From the IMG/VR virus record IMGVR_UViG_3300009514_000035, positions 1 to 52,571 of that record: a stretch of 52,571 nt of DNA. One strand, written 5' to 3'. Below are positions 26,938-35,000 of the stretch, one piece after another. The stretch's first letter is position 1. Every line of letters starts with the position of its first letter. A program made the position numbers and the translations under genes. Source of the DNA: a virus. The notes under the pieces are model-generated. The model saw nothing but the letters and a program-made list of their open reading frames with translations. It was not told where the DNA came from and did no database searches.

Positions 26938-27228
26938 ATGGCAAAGAAAAAACCGACTAAAGAACAGCGACAAGAGCTTTACGAGGTAATGGCGATGCTC
27001 TTACGGACGGGCAAAGAGAGCAAAGCAGATAGAGCGCACGATCGGTACGTGAAGGCGCTTGACCTTGATGTCGGACCGAACCACAAAGAAAACATGAAGG
27101 CATTGGCCCGGACCAAAACAGCAGAGGCGCTGCCAGAGTTGACCAAGAAGCAGAAAGATCGAGACCACTCCAAGATGCGGCCAAAGCTGACGGCATCTGA
27201 AATCGCCGACTTGGATAAAGTGAGCTAG
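26938..27228 (+). CDS. Small basic helical protein between spike genes
   Basis: 96 residues, start preceded by AGGAAATAAA. Highly charged and helical (KKKPTKEQRQELYEVM ... KADRAHDRYVKALDLDVG ... LPELTKKQKDRDHSKM). No Cys, so it is not a third zinc ribbon although it occupies the same slot after a spike gene. The TAG stop is 2 bases before the next spike ATG. Function unknown; a spike-specific accessory or chaperone is a guess from position. Confidence 0.75.
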   Translation: MAKKKPTKEQRQELYEVMAMLLRTGKESKADRAHDRYVKALDLDVGPNHKENMKALARTKTAEALPELTKKQKDRDHSKMRPKLTASEIADLDKVS

Positions 27229-27230
27229 TC

Positions 27231-29009
27231 ATGAGCGAGTTTTACAGAAACTATGCCACCGCGACGACCAGGGACCTTCAACTTTACGCCAACGGCACCA
27301 CTGGCAGCGACGCCAACGACGGGCTGTCGTTAGCACAAGCTAAAAAAACGCGACAAGCTGTCTACGATCTGATCCCCGACATCTGCAACCACAACGTCGT
27401 GGTCAACCTGGCAGGCACGTTCACTGAAGATACAGATCACATGTATCTTGCTAGCAGGCACATCGCGAAGAACGTCACCCTGCGAATCGATGGCGGTGAC
27501 GGACTAAACGAGGTGGTTGCCTCTATGACGTCCACAGATCCAGAGACCGATACCACGAAAATCGGTGACTCCGGGCAAGCGTGGACCGTTGATCTCTATA
27601 AGGGCCAGTGGGTCGAGATTACCTCCGGGCCTGCCAGTGGAGAAATTCGAAGCATCTTTTCCAACACGGCGACAGAGTTGACAGTCGCGACCGACTTCTC
27701 CACCGATCCCGGCGTCTGCTCATTCAGAATCGTCGAACCGTTAACACACCTCAACAGCGCGACCAAGTACGAGCGCATCCGCAACAACAGCGGGCTCGGC
27801 TTCATCGTGTTCCAGCGTTTGCGCTGGAGCACGCGAGCGCCGTGGTTTGAAAAGAACACCAACCAATCGTGTGCGCTTGTAGCTTGTGTGATCAATAACC
27901 CCAGCAACTACCTGTTCACGCAGGGCAACCTGTCGACCATCACTTTTGGCAAAGGTGCGGTCAACCCTGTCACGCACGCAGCTATCACCGGCCATGACGC
28001 ATCAACGTACGTCGAAGGGCAAACGATAGGTGAATTCAATCACGCGCAGTTTAATGGCATCGCGTCAATCCATGGAGAGTTCATCGCCAGAGAGCAGGTC
28101 GCGCCTGCTCTTCTCGGCTGTCGCGCTGATTTCGTTGAAGCCTACGACTGCTCTTTACGGTCACCGAGCAGTCTCTTATTCAACTCGTTCGCTGGGTGGC
28201 GTACTTGTCAGATCGGAGACTCGGCCAGCGGAGTCGCATTGCGGCTATTCCGAAGCAACATACAAATTGGCGACGGCACGCTGAACATCAGCAACGCACA
28301 ATCACACGCCATCGAAGTAGACGGTGGGTGGCTTAAACTCAAAGGAGACCTGCTCGGCTCTGGCAACACCGGAGCTAGTATTCGGGTGAAGAACGGTGCC
28401 ATCGTCGACTTCAGCTCGACCGTACCTGCCATCACCAGTACAGTTGGCGACATCTCCTTTGACGGCACCACCGAGCAGTGCACCTTCGAGAACATCGTCA
28501 CCGACAACGAGACGTACACCAGCGCCGATGGCTCGGTGGTTTACGAAGGCGGCGTTGACGTAGCTTACCGGAAGCAGTTCGCCGAGATCAAAGGTGTCGC
28601 GGTTGGGACCGCGCTGGCATTGACGCTGCAGAGCACTTGGTACAAGGTCGCGACGTATAGCGCCAACGGACGCGCCAACGGGCTGGAAGCCGATGAGACG
28701 CTCAACCACATTGTGTGTCGACGTGCGGTAGAGCACCGCGTCAAGGCGATGATGAACTTCTACGCAGATGTATCTCAGGATTATGAAATCGCAATTTGCG
28801 AGGGCGATCCTGAGTCCACTGGTACGGTCTTGGCGTCTGCACGGCTCACGTATGGTGCAACATCAACGTTCTATGACCAAGCTTTCCTGGAAACAGGTTT
28901 CTTGGCTGCAGCCAGCGATCAAGTTGGCATCTGGGTTCAATGTCATACAGCGGCGGCGCAAAACTTTAATCCGTACAATTTCAACTTGCTCGTCGAAGAG
29001 GTGCTCTAA
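27231..29009 (+). CDS. Tail spike-like protein, beta-helix module copy 4
   Basis: 592 residues. Shared module at residues about 18-170: LQLYANGTTGSDANDGLSLA, QAKKTRQAVYDLIP, HNVVVNLAGTFTED, LRIDGGDGLNEV, WVEITSGPASGEIRSIF and FRIVEPLTHLN. A strand-rich beta-helix-like part follows, ending in SFDGTTEQCTFENIV (the conserved motif). Unlike the other copies it has a further C-terminal domain of about 140 residues (IKGVAVGTALALTLQSTWYK ... YEIAICEGDPESTG), a beta-sandwich-type ending that might trimerise or bind receptor. It overlaps the next small gene as TAATG. Confidence 0.8.
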   Translation: MSEFYRNYATATTRDLQLYANGTTGSDANDGLSLAQAKKTRQAVYDLIPDICNHNVVVNLAGTFTEDTDHMYLASRHIAKNVTLRIDGGDGLNEVVASMTSTDPETDTTKIGDSGQAWTVDLYKGQWVEITSGPASGEIRSIFSNTATELTVATDFSTDPGVCSFRIVEPLTHLNSATKYERIRNNSGLGFIVFQRLRWSTRAPWFEKNTNQSCALVACVINNPSNYLFTQGNLSTITFGKGAVNPVTHAAITGHDASTYVEGQTIGEFNHAQFNGIASIHGEFIAREQVAPALLGCRADFVEAYDCSLRSPSSLLFNSFAGWRTCQIGDSASGVALRLFRSNIQIGDGTLNISNAQSHAIEVDGGWLKLKGDLLGSGNTGASIRVKNGAIVDFSSTVPAITSTVGDISFDGTTEQCTFENIVTDNETYTSADGSVVYEGGVDVAYRKQFAEIKGVAVGTALALTLQSTWYKVATYSANGRANGLEADETLNHIVCRRAVEHRVKAMMNFYADVSQDYEIAICEGDPESTGTVLASARLTYGATSTFYDQAFLETGFLAAASDQVGIWVQCHTAAAQNFNPYNFNLLVEEVL

Positions 29010-29155
29010 TGTCTGCTGTGTGGGTAGTTGCTTTGCCATTGTGGGCGATCTTTGTTGCGATCGTTGTAGGAGGTTTCTTCTACTTGAAAACGACGGCCAG
29101 GGTCTGGGATCCGAAACGGGTCCGCACGGATCAACCAGACCCTGACGACGGCTAG
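29009..29155 (+). CDS. 48-residue single-pass membrane protein (holin candidate)
   Basis: A short gene starting in the TAATG overlap with the last spike gene and stopping with TAG. Residues 4-26 form one clear transmembrane segment (VWVVALPLWAIFVAIVVGG), followed by a basic and then acidic tail (KRVRTDQPDPDDG). There is no signal-cleavage motif. It ends the rightward operon and faces the leftward endolysin gene 324 bases away, so a small one-TM holin, or a spike-linked membrane protein, are both possible. Size and charge pattern suit small phage holins, but I cannot show activity. Confidence 0.6.
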   Translation: MSAVWVVALPLWAIFVAIVVGGFFYLKTTARVWDPKRVRTDQPDPDDG

Positions 29156-29174
29156 CGCTTGACGAACCAGACGT

Positions 29175-29483
29175 TTAAGTTGGAGATGATGCGGCAGTGT
29201 CGCTTGACGGCAGGACTGTGACTGCCCAACCGACACCTTGTCGCTGTTTGGCGAAATCGACCACCGCCTGTGCGCCTGCAACGAAGTCCGCATCCGATAT
29301 GCCAGCTCTCTTGGCGATGGCGTAGACGGCAAGCATGCCGGCCTGCAAAGGCTCTTCGTAGTCACTGGGGGTGGGATCTCGTTGCATTAACAGACGAACG
29401 TGCACCGTGCTCGTCAAGTGCCTGAATGAGGTGTTCGCCGTCTTCATGGCGGCGTATAGGCTATGAGGGTTGTACCACTTCAT
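29175..29483 (-). CDS. Small hypothetical protein downstream of the endolysin
   Basis: 102 residues; its ATG overlaps the endolysin TGA (ATGA), so it is probably translated by coupling. Mostly helical (GMLAVYAIAKRAGISDADFVAG, AQAVVDFAKQ), with an Arg/His-rich first third and a Ser-rich end. It has no transmembrane segment, so it is unlikely to be a holin or spanin. No family recognised. It lies in a lysis position and may modulate the endolysin; that is inference only. Confidence 0.65.
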   Translation of the reverse strand: MKWYNPHSLYAAMKTANTSFRHLTSTVHVRLLMQRDPTPSDYEEPLQAGMLAVYAIAKRAGISDADFVAGAQAVVDFAKQRQGVGWAVTVLPSSDTAASSPT

Positions 29484-30619
29484 GCTACCAGCTTGAATTG
29501 CTTCAGGCGAGCGTAGAGCGCTTCTTGGGTGCTGGAGCCAGGGATCTTGTCGGCGCCGCCTTCAAGCCGTGGGCCTTTGGACATCTGAAATTGGAACACG
29601 GCGTTGGCTGTGTCCTCGTCCAGCACTGGGCCTTGACCACCGGTAACGTAGGTGAGCTTTTCCAGTGCGCGGCGCACGGAGTCGAGCTCTTGCTTCCAGT
29701 TGCCGTCCTGGATGAGCGCTTGAAACTCAGGGGTCGGCATCTCTTCGACGGCGTCCCAGTCCAAGTCTCCGCTACGGCGTTCGGCCTTGCGCTCCTCGAG
29801 CTCCATCAGGAAGAACTCGTCGTCTTCATTTTCCATCTCCATCACGAAGCCTTCAGGCTGCGCTTGGTAGTCTTTCAGCCAAGGGATGCCCTCGGTAGGC
29901 ATCTGGGCGAACACGGCATCACGGACGTGCTTGGAGGGGAAGGCCTTGCCCGGATCCCACTTCTTGTCGGAGCTGCAGCTGTGGCCAATCCACCAGCGGG
30001 GGTCCAAGCCGCCGTAGTCCTGGCAGTAACAGTGGAGCATTTGCCCGAGTTGGATGTTGGCGAGAATCTGATCGGCCGGGTAGGGCTCCCACCATTGCCC
30101 GTCGATGGCGATCGGCGTCTTGCCGAGCTTCTCGTGGGGGAATTTTGCAGTCCAGCCTTTAGGCCACCAGCGCCAGTCGCCTTCTTTTCCTTTGAGGATG
30201 CCGGCGTTACGGTTTTCGACGCCGGTGTTCAGGCGATTCACCCAGCCGCCGTGCCACACCGGGATGATGCCATCGGATAGCATGAGCACGACAACCCGCA
30301 GGTCCTTGAGCAACGGGTACTTGGCGTAGATGGCGGCGACCTCAGGCAGCATGCGGTCCAAGATCATGAACTGGCAGCTGACCTGGTTCTTATGACCGCC
30401 GTCGTTCAGCCATCGAATAGACCCCTTCCACGTCACACCGGCGGTGAAGTGCACCGTGTTTCCGATGGGCCGAGCTCGCTTCCACTTGCGATAGCGCTTG
30501 TGTCCTTGGTCGATCGGCAGCCCGAACAGCTTGAGGACCTCTATCGACGCAGCGCGCAGCTGCTCGAAGAACTCTCGAGCCATACCCACGGAGTACAGGA
30601 AACCTATTGCGTGAGACAC
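29480..30619 (-). CDS. Endolysin: N-acetylmuramoyl-L-alanine amidase with C-terminal peptidoglycan-binding domain
   Basis: 379 residues from a GTG start at 30619, chosen for AAAGGA seven bases before it. The amidase_2 fold is shown by GNTVHFTAG (His near residue 57, a zinc ligand) and by WWIGHSCSSDKKWDPG (His near 213, then the 'K-x-DPG' end motif seen in this family). The C-terminal 55 residues (DEDTANAVFQFQM ... SSTQEALYARL) follow the PG-binding-1 pattern 'D..T..AV..FQ....l...g...G..T..aL'. An acidic linker (MENEDDEFFLMELEE) joins them. It cuts the bond between muramic acid and L-alanine. No signal peptide or transmembrane segment, so release needs a holin. Confidence 0.85.
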   Translation of the reverse strand: MSHAIGFLYSVGMAREFFEQLRAASIEVLKLFGLPIDQGHKRYRKWKRARPIGNTVHFTAGVTWKGSIRWLNDGGHKNQVSCQFMILDRMLPEVAAIYAKYPLLKDLRVVVLMLSDGIIPVWHGGWVNRLNTGVENRNAGILKGKEGDWRWWPKGWTAKFPHEKLGKTPIAIDGQWWEPYPADQILANIQLGQMLHCYCQDYGGLDPRWWIGHSCSSDKKWDPGKAFPSKHVRDAVFAQMPTEGIPWLKDYQAQPEGFVMEMENEDDEFFLMELEERKAERRSGDLDWDAVEEMPTPEFQALIQDGNWKQELDSVRRALEKLTYVTGGQGPVLDEDTANAVFQFQMSKGPRLEGGADKIPGSSTQEALYARLKQFKLVA

Positions 30620-30675
30620 TTGACGGTCCTTTCGTTGTATATGGTAGTGGCAGCATCCCACCCGCACCGCCTTGT

Positions 30676-30704
30676 AGGATACAGGTCGGACGACTTGCCG
30701 TCAA
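30676..30704 (-). promoter_or_regulatory. Candidate promoter for the endolysin operon
   Basis: On the minus strand TTGACG (30704-30699), 17-base spacer, TATCCT (30681-30676). It lies directly after the DinG-like gene stop and about 57 bases before the endolysin GTG, so the lysis genes may be transcribed separately from the replication genes. Hexamers and spacing are identical to the promoter at 18868. Confidence 0.5.
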
Positions 30705-30707
30705 TTT

Positions 30708-32645
30708 CTATCTCACAAACGCGAGAACGTCGGTGATATCGACGGAGCTCGGGATCGGTGGCAGACTCTGCAGGAAGGTGCGGCAGTACTTCGAGCCTCC
30801 CAACAGTCGATTATCAAGGATGACGATCACTCCTCGGTCCGTCTTGGTTCGCAACAGCCGACCGATACCCTGCCGAAGCGTGATGATCGCCTTCGGCATC
30901 GAGTAGGTCCAAAAGGACTGCTTGCTGCGCTCAGAGATCGCGTTGACCAGCGGGTCACTCATATTCGGGAACGGCAGCTTGTCGATGACCAAACCAGTCA
31001 GAGCTGACCCCGACACGTCGATGCCAGTCCAGAAGCTAGCCACACCGAACAAACATGAGGTCTCATCCTCTTGAAACTCTTTGTAAATATCTGCCCTCGA
31101 TCGCCCGTCACCCTGCATGAGCATCGTGTAGGGCAGCTCGGTGGTCCTCGGCGAGAGCTTCTCGAACGCGCTTTTCATGTTCCTGATGGAAGTGAAGAGG
31201 CATAACGTGCGACCCCCACAGGCCCCTATGACGTACGCCAGTGCGTCCGCAGTGGCTTGCTGGAAGTCTGGGCCTTTGGGGTCTGGCATCACCTGAGGAA
31301 CAACCAAGAGGCTCTGCTGGCCATAGTCGAACGGGCTCTCAACCATCAGCTCGGTGGTGGCCGGGGCAGCGGGTACTCCGGCCTCGCGGCGGATGAACTC
31401 GAAGTTGCGTCCGGTGGTCAACGTCGCCGAGGTCATGATCACGCATCGCGTCGGATCGAACACCTCCTTGGTGAGCAAGGCGCTGACCACGATGGGTTTG
31501 CCTCGCACTACCGTGTAGGCTGACTTGCCACTGAATTCTATCCAGTAGACGAAGTTCTTGTTGCTGAGCAGTGTGGCTTCTTCGACGCGCTCGATGAATT
31601 TGTTGAGCAACCGGCTGGTCTCGAAGGCGTCGTTGCGCTGCTCAGCGTTGTAGACGTCGCTGGCGGCGAACTTGTCGGATATGCGGCGCATCTTGGTGGC
31701 GCACTCGAGAAGTTGATCGCTGGCACCCTTGTCCCATTTCTGCGTGCGCAGGCGGATGTTGTAGCTTCGCGCGTTGCGAACCTCCTTCACCTTTTTGAAG
31801 AACTTCTTGGCCGCCTTTTCCAGTTCAAGAGCTTCCGCCTTGCGCTTCACGGATTTCAGCCAGCGCACAGGTCGCTGCAACGAGTACTGCGACAAAGAGA
31901 AACCGAAGAAGTCACGGGCGATGCTCGGCGCTTCGTGAGCCTCGTCGAGCACGAGGTTGTCGAACTTCGGCAAGATCAAGTCCTCGCCGGTCTGCCCCTT
32001 CACTGCGAGATGTGCGAACAGCATGTGGTAGTTGGTCACCACGATGTCGGCGCCACGTGCCTTGCGCTTCGCATCGTTGTAGAAGCATTCCTCTTTGAAG
32101 CTACAACGGTCGTTCTTGCACTCTTCGGAGCTCACGGACACCTTGCCCCACACCATTGGATGCGGATCGAATGGCAGGCCGGTCTTGTCTCCAGTCGATG
32201 TCGTCCGCGACCACTTCAACACGTCGCTCATCTGCACGGTGAGCTCCGCCGGTAGCTTACGAAAAGCGTCATCGACGTTGGAGGCGAACTCAGCCTCCTT
32301 GCAGTAGTAGTTGTTCTTGCCTTTCAGTAGTGCGAACGTGAAGTCGAATGGCAGCACGCTAGCGAGAAACGGAAGGTCTTTGTAGAACAGTTGCTCCTGC
32401 AATGCGATGTTGGCGGTGGCGATCACCGTCTTCGCCTTGTTGAATGCCGCATGTGCGATGGCGGGCACACCATAGGCGACACTCTTGCCGGTGCCACATG
32501 GACCCTCAGCCAGACAGTGATGACCGTGGCACATGGCTTTGTCGATGGCCTTTGCTAGCTCAATCTGGCCCTTGCGCACTTCGTAGTTCGGCAACTGCTG
32601 TGCCAGTAAACCTTCCGGTCCGAATATGTCGTCGATGTAGTCCAT
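30708..32645 (-). CDS. DinG/XPD-family Fe-S DNA helicase
   Basis: 645 residues. Walker A is GPCGTGKS (48-55) and the helicase box II is DEAH (234-237, LVLDEAHEAP). Four Cys at 115, 176, 181 and 187 (NNYYC; EECKNDRCSFKEEC) have the arrangement of the 4Fe-4S cluster of XPD/DinG helicases between boxes I and II. Near the C-terminus, ETSCLFGVASFWTGIDVSG and QGIGRLLRT provide motifs V and VI. The enzyme unwinds DNA 5' to 3'. There is no exonuclease domain, unlike some DinG proteins of Gram-positives. It starts 2 bases after the small zinc-protein gene. A role in replication or R-loop removal is likely. Confidence 0.92.
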   Translation of the reverse strand: MDYIDDIFGPEGLLAQQLPNYEVRKGQIELAKAIDKAMCHGHHCLAEGPCGTGKSVAYGVPAIAHAAFNKAKTVIATANIALQEQLFYKDLPFLASVLPFDFTFALLKGKNNYYCKEAEFASNVDDAFRKLPAELTVQMSDVLKWSRTTSTGDKTGLPFDPHPMVWGKVSVSSEECKNDRCSFKEECFYNDAKRKARGADIVVTNYHMLFAHLAVKGQTGEDLILPKFDNLVLDEAHEAPSIARDFFGFSLSQYSLQRPVRWLKSVKRKAEALELEKAAKKFFKKVKEVRNARSYNIRLRTQKWDKGASDQLLECATKMRRISDKFAASDVYNAEQRNDAFETSRLLNKFIERVEEATLLSNKNFVYWIEFSGKSAYTVVRGKPIVVSALLTKEVFDPTRCVIMTSATLTTGRNFEFIRREAGVPAAPATTELMVESPFDYGQQSLLVVPQVMPDPKGPDFQQATADALAYVIGACGGRTLCLFTSIRNMKSAFEKLSPRTTELPYTMLMQGDGRSRADIYKEFQEDETSCLFGVASFWTGIDVSGSALTGLVIDKLPFPNMSDPLVNAISERSKQSFWTYSMPKAIITLRQGIGRLLRTKTDRGVIVILDNRLLGGSKYCRTFLQSLPPIPSSVDITDVLAFVR

Positions 32646-32647
32646 GG

Positions 32648-32935
32648 CTATGCTGCTGCGCAGCCTGCGCAGTAGCCTTCGTTGGCTTGCGCGTCGTGCA
32701 GTTCGTCCGGTTCCATCTCAGTGCCGCAGCACTCACAGCCATAGATGTCCTCCACGCCCTCGGCATCATCTAGTAGGGAAGCATCACCGTCTTCGACAGC
32801 GCGAGTGAGCAACTGGCCCATGTCACTATCGGCTTCAAATCTTGTTTCCAGCAAGAACTCCAGGTAGTTCACCTTTGCCGTGTTATGCGCGATGCTTTGG
32901 TTAGCTTCGAGTACTCTTTGTCCGAATCCCATCAT
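32648..32935 (-). CDS. Small acidic protein with C-terminal zinc knuckle
   Basis: 95 residues. Helical acidic N-terminal part (AKVNYLEFLLETRFEADSDM), then two C-x2-C pairs at the C-terminus (CECCGTEM ... YCAGCAAA) that probably hold one zinc. The stop TAG is 2 bases before the DinG-like ATG. Function unknown; one of several small Cys-rich proteins in the leftward operons. Confidence 0.72.
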   Translation of the reverse strand: MMGFGQRVLEANQSIAHNTAKVNYLEFLLETRFEADSDMGQLLTRAVEDGDASLLDDAEGVEDIYGCECCGTEMEPDELHDAQANEGYCAGCAAA

Positions 32936-32941
32936 AGTCTC

Positions 32942-33715
32942 CTACATGCGCCTCAGGTCCATGAACCAGGCGAGTAAGAAGGTGAACGTCTTTTCGTTAT
33001 AGCCTTCTTTGTTTCCGATACGCCCGACAATGATTGGATCACCACGGCGTTGTCGACGCTCCGGCAAGCAGCCAATCTCATCGAAGATGCCGAGCTTCAT
33101 CGCTTCGGCGGCCGTCTCGGTGATGTCTGGCGTGACGAATGTAAACGGGAACGAGACGGGTTGGAATTCGTCAGCCACCCAACGTGTCTCAGGCACCCCT
33201 TCTTTGTTTTTCCGGACGACTTGCTTCACTGATGGTTCGGCGTCGACGTACTCACCGACGCCTAGCGGCAAGAGTTGCGTGGCGACGTTGGCGACATTTT
33301 GCTCCCGACGTTGTGCGGGACCGGGTGCGGGCTTCTTCTTTTTATTGCGCACTGCGAACACGCCTACAGGGAAGTTAGGCACCAAGTAGAAGCCTTGCTG
33401 TAATGCCGCCAGTACTTTCTCGTACATGGTGAGACGTTTCTGCGCACGAGTGATTGCGGCAGAGTACGACCTGGTCGCCCACTTGTTTTTCTTGGCGACT
33501 TCACGTGCGGCAGTCAGCGTCTCCACTTCGAGGCGCTCAGTGTTGACTTGGCTTTCAGCCCAAGCGACCATCTCCTGTTGGGCACTTTCCATTTGCGTAG
33601 GGTTCTTGGCGAACACCAGCATGTTCTTCGTGCCACTTAGCTTGGGGTGTTGTGGTGGGCCTTCGGCCATAGCTGCAGCTGAGACCATCGAGGCCTTTGC
33701 ATCTTTGCCTGCCAT
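32942..33715 (-). CDS. Hypothetical protein, possibly nucleic-acid associated
   Basis: 257 residues. Residues about 40-110 form a long helix pair (ESAQQEMVAWAESQVNTERL, ITRAQKRLTMYEKVLAAL), a likely coiled coil, followed by a basic linker (RNKKKKPAPGPAQRR). The C-terminal half is mixed beta/alpha with Arg-rich turns (ERRQRRGDPIIVGRIG) and aromatic residues at the end (FTFLLAWFMDLRRM). No motif I can name. It is in the replication operon, upstream of the small zinc protein and the helicase. Confidence 0.72.
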   Translation of the reverse strand: MAGKDAKASMVSAAAMAEGPPQHPKLSGTKNMLVFAKNPTQMESAQQEMVAWAESQVNTERLEVETLTAAREVAKKNKWATRSYSAAITRAQKRLTMYEKVLAALQQGFYLVPNFPVGVFAVRNKKKKPAPGPAQRREQNVANVATQLLPLGVGEYVDAEPSVKQVVRKNKEGVPETRWVADEFQPVSFPFTFVTPDITETAAEAMKLGIFDEIGCLPERRQRRGDPIIVGRIGNKEGYNEKTFTFLLAWFMDLRRM

Positions 33716-33732
33716 GTGACTCTCCGTTAAGG

Positions 33733-34452
33733 CTATGCAGCGAGTCGCTTGTACTCTTCTTCGACAATCTTTACGATGGCCAAATCTTTTACAGGCGAGT
33801 CACCGGATTTGATTCGTTCAGTGATCTGTTCCAGCTCGGCGCAGATCTTCTTTTTGTTTGGCTCCATGATGAAGTAGGCCATGGAGTGGAAGTTTTCGGC
33901 TCGATCTTCAATGTACTCTTTTTTGATGTGGCCGTGCACCAAAAAATGAATGTGCATCGAGACAGTGTAGGCTTGCAGCTCCCATCGCTTGCGCCATGGA
34001 TCGGGCCACTGCGGAATGAAGTGGACGCCGGTTGCGACCAGCCATGCTCCGAGGTAGACCAGCTTCCACCAGCCTGGCACCCAGAACACACCGACCCACC
34101 CACCAAGCAGCAGGGCGATTCCCTGGCTGATAGGCCAAAGGTAGAGATAAAAGAACAACGGGCGAGTCCACTTCATGGCCTGCACTACGTGGTAGATTTC
34201 GTGGGCGAGGACATCCCAACAAGTAAACTTCCCGTCGGCGGTCTCCGCGCCAGCACGGATGGCTATGGAGTAGCCAATTGTCGTCGTGAAGCTCTTGTAG
34301 TAGGAGTCCTGCTTCTCCTTGGAGTAGACGAGGTTCAATATCCAGTTGATCAGGGTGTGCAGCGCAAATGCTTTCTTTGGGCCGACGGTAATCTTCGGGC
34401 TGATTTCTTTCCTGGCCCGCGCCAGCACGGCGTCAAAAATCTTTTCATGCAT
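33733..34452 (-). CDS. Membrane-associated HExxH (gluzincin-like) metalloprotease-like protein
   Basis: 239 residues. DVLAHEIYHVVQ contains HExxH at residues 84-88, and a downstream Glu in WELQAY (residue 158) could be the third zinc ligand, as in gluzincins. Two hydrophobic segments lie between these (about 98-123, LYLWPISQGIALLLGGW; and 130-148, LVYLGAWLVATGVHFI), so the active site would sit at a membrane face. The C-terminal 60 residues are charged helices. I find no signal peptide. It overlaps the upstream gene by 8 bases. Some phages carry HExxH proteins, but a membrane form in a replication operon is unusual. Activity is inferred. Confidence 0.75.
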   Translation of the reverse strand: MHEKIFDAVLARARKEISPKITVGPKKAFALHTLINWILNLVYSKEKQDSYYKSFTTTIGYSIAIRAGAETADGKFTCWDVLAHEIYHVVQAMKWTRPLFFYLYLWPISQGIALLLGGWVGVFWVPGWWKLVYLGAWLVATGVHFIPQWPDPWRKRWELQAYTVSMHIHFLVHGHIKKEYIEDRAENFHSMAYFIMEPNKKKICAELEQITERIKSGDSPVKDLAIVKIVEEEYKRLAA

Positions 34453-34795
34453 CGCACACCGCCAGTCGATCGGACATGCAACAGGGGCACGTCTTGTCTT
34501 GGGCGAAATGGTAGTCGTCCTGCGTGAACCAAATTATCTGACTGACCGTGTCGGCCATACGGCCCAGAGTCGCGACGACTAGCATCCTGATGTCACAATC
34601 GATGGGGTCTTCACCTTCGAGCTTGAGGCCGGCAGTTAAGTCTGACTCATCCAGCGCGACTCGGCGGGCGTCATCGTTGAGCACGGCAAGCTTGAAGCCT
34701 TCCTGTAGCTTCTCCAAGCCAACCAAAGGGTGTTCGTCAGCGGTGCAGAAGGCTGGATGCTCCCAACCGCAGTTCAGGCATTTAGCAAAGGCCAT
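34445..34795 (-). CDS. Small protein with N- and C-terminal Cys pairs (zinc-binding)
   Basis: 116 residues. KCLNCGWEHPAFC at the N-terminus and KTCPCCMSDRLAVC near the C-terminus give two C-x2-C pairs 90 residues apart, which may close over one zinc. The middle is helical and acidic (ARRVALDESDLTAGL). It overlaps the gene before it by 14 bases and the protease gene after it by 8, so all three are likely co-translated. Function unknown. Confidence 0.72.
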   Translation of the reverse strand: MAFAKCLNCGWEHPAFCTADEHPLVGLEKLQEGFKLAVLNDDARRVALDESDLTAGLKLEGEDPIDCDIRMLVVATLGRMADTVSQIIWFTQDDYHFAQDKTCPCCMSDRLAVCDA

Positions 34796-35000
34796 TGGAC
34801 TCTCGCGTTTCTGTCTCGACTTCCTCTGGTGGGTACGAGAATCTCACGTTCATAAATCGCTGATGCCGGTCAAGCCATTTCCGCCACGCAGGGAACGCCG
34901 GATGGCCACCAGCGGAAAAGTTCAAATGCTTACCGTCAAGGGTGATGCAATCGATTGTTACTTCAGCGTCCGCGACGCTGCTCTGCTGCTTTGTAGGCAC
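34782..35000 (-). CDS. Small hypothetical protein (72 residues)
   Basis: A GTG at 35000 is proposed as start because AGGAG lies 7 bases before it; this makes it overlap the HNH gene by 38 bases. A longer start at 35051 has no ribosome-binding site. The protein has a beta hairpin (AEVTIDCITLDGKHLNFSA) and a basic aromatic helix (FPAWRKWLDRHQRFM). No family recognised. The start choice is uncertain but the downstream half, free of overlap, appears genuinely coding. Confidence 0.55.
   Translation of the reverse strand: MPTKQQSSVADAEVTIDCITLDGKHLNFSAGGHPAFPAWRKWLDRHQRFMNVRFSYPPEEVETETRESNGLC

Noticed and set aside
29426-30280. 284-codon open frame on the plus strand
   Set aside because: Antisense to the amidase gene, whose catalytic motifs are clear.
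33697-34527. 276-codon open frame on the plus strand
   Set aside because: Antisense to the HExxH protein gene; composition is that of a shadow frame.
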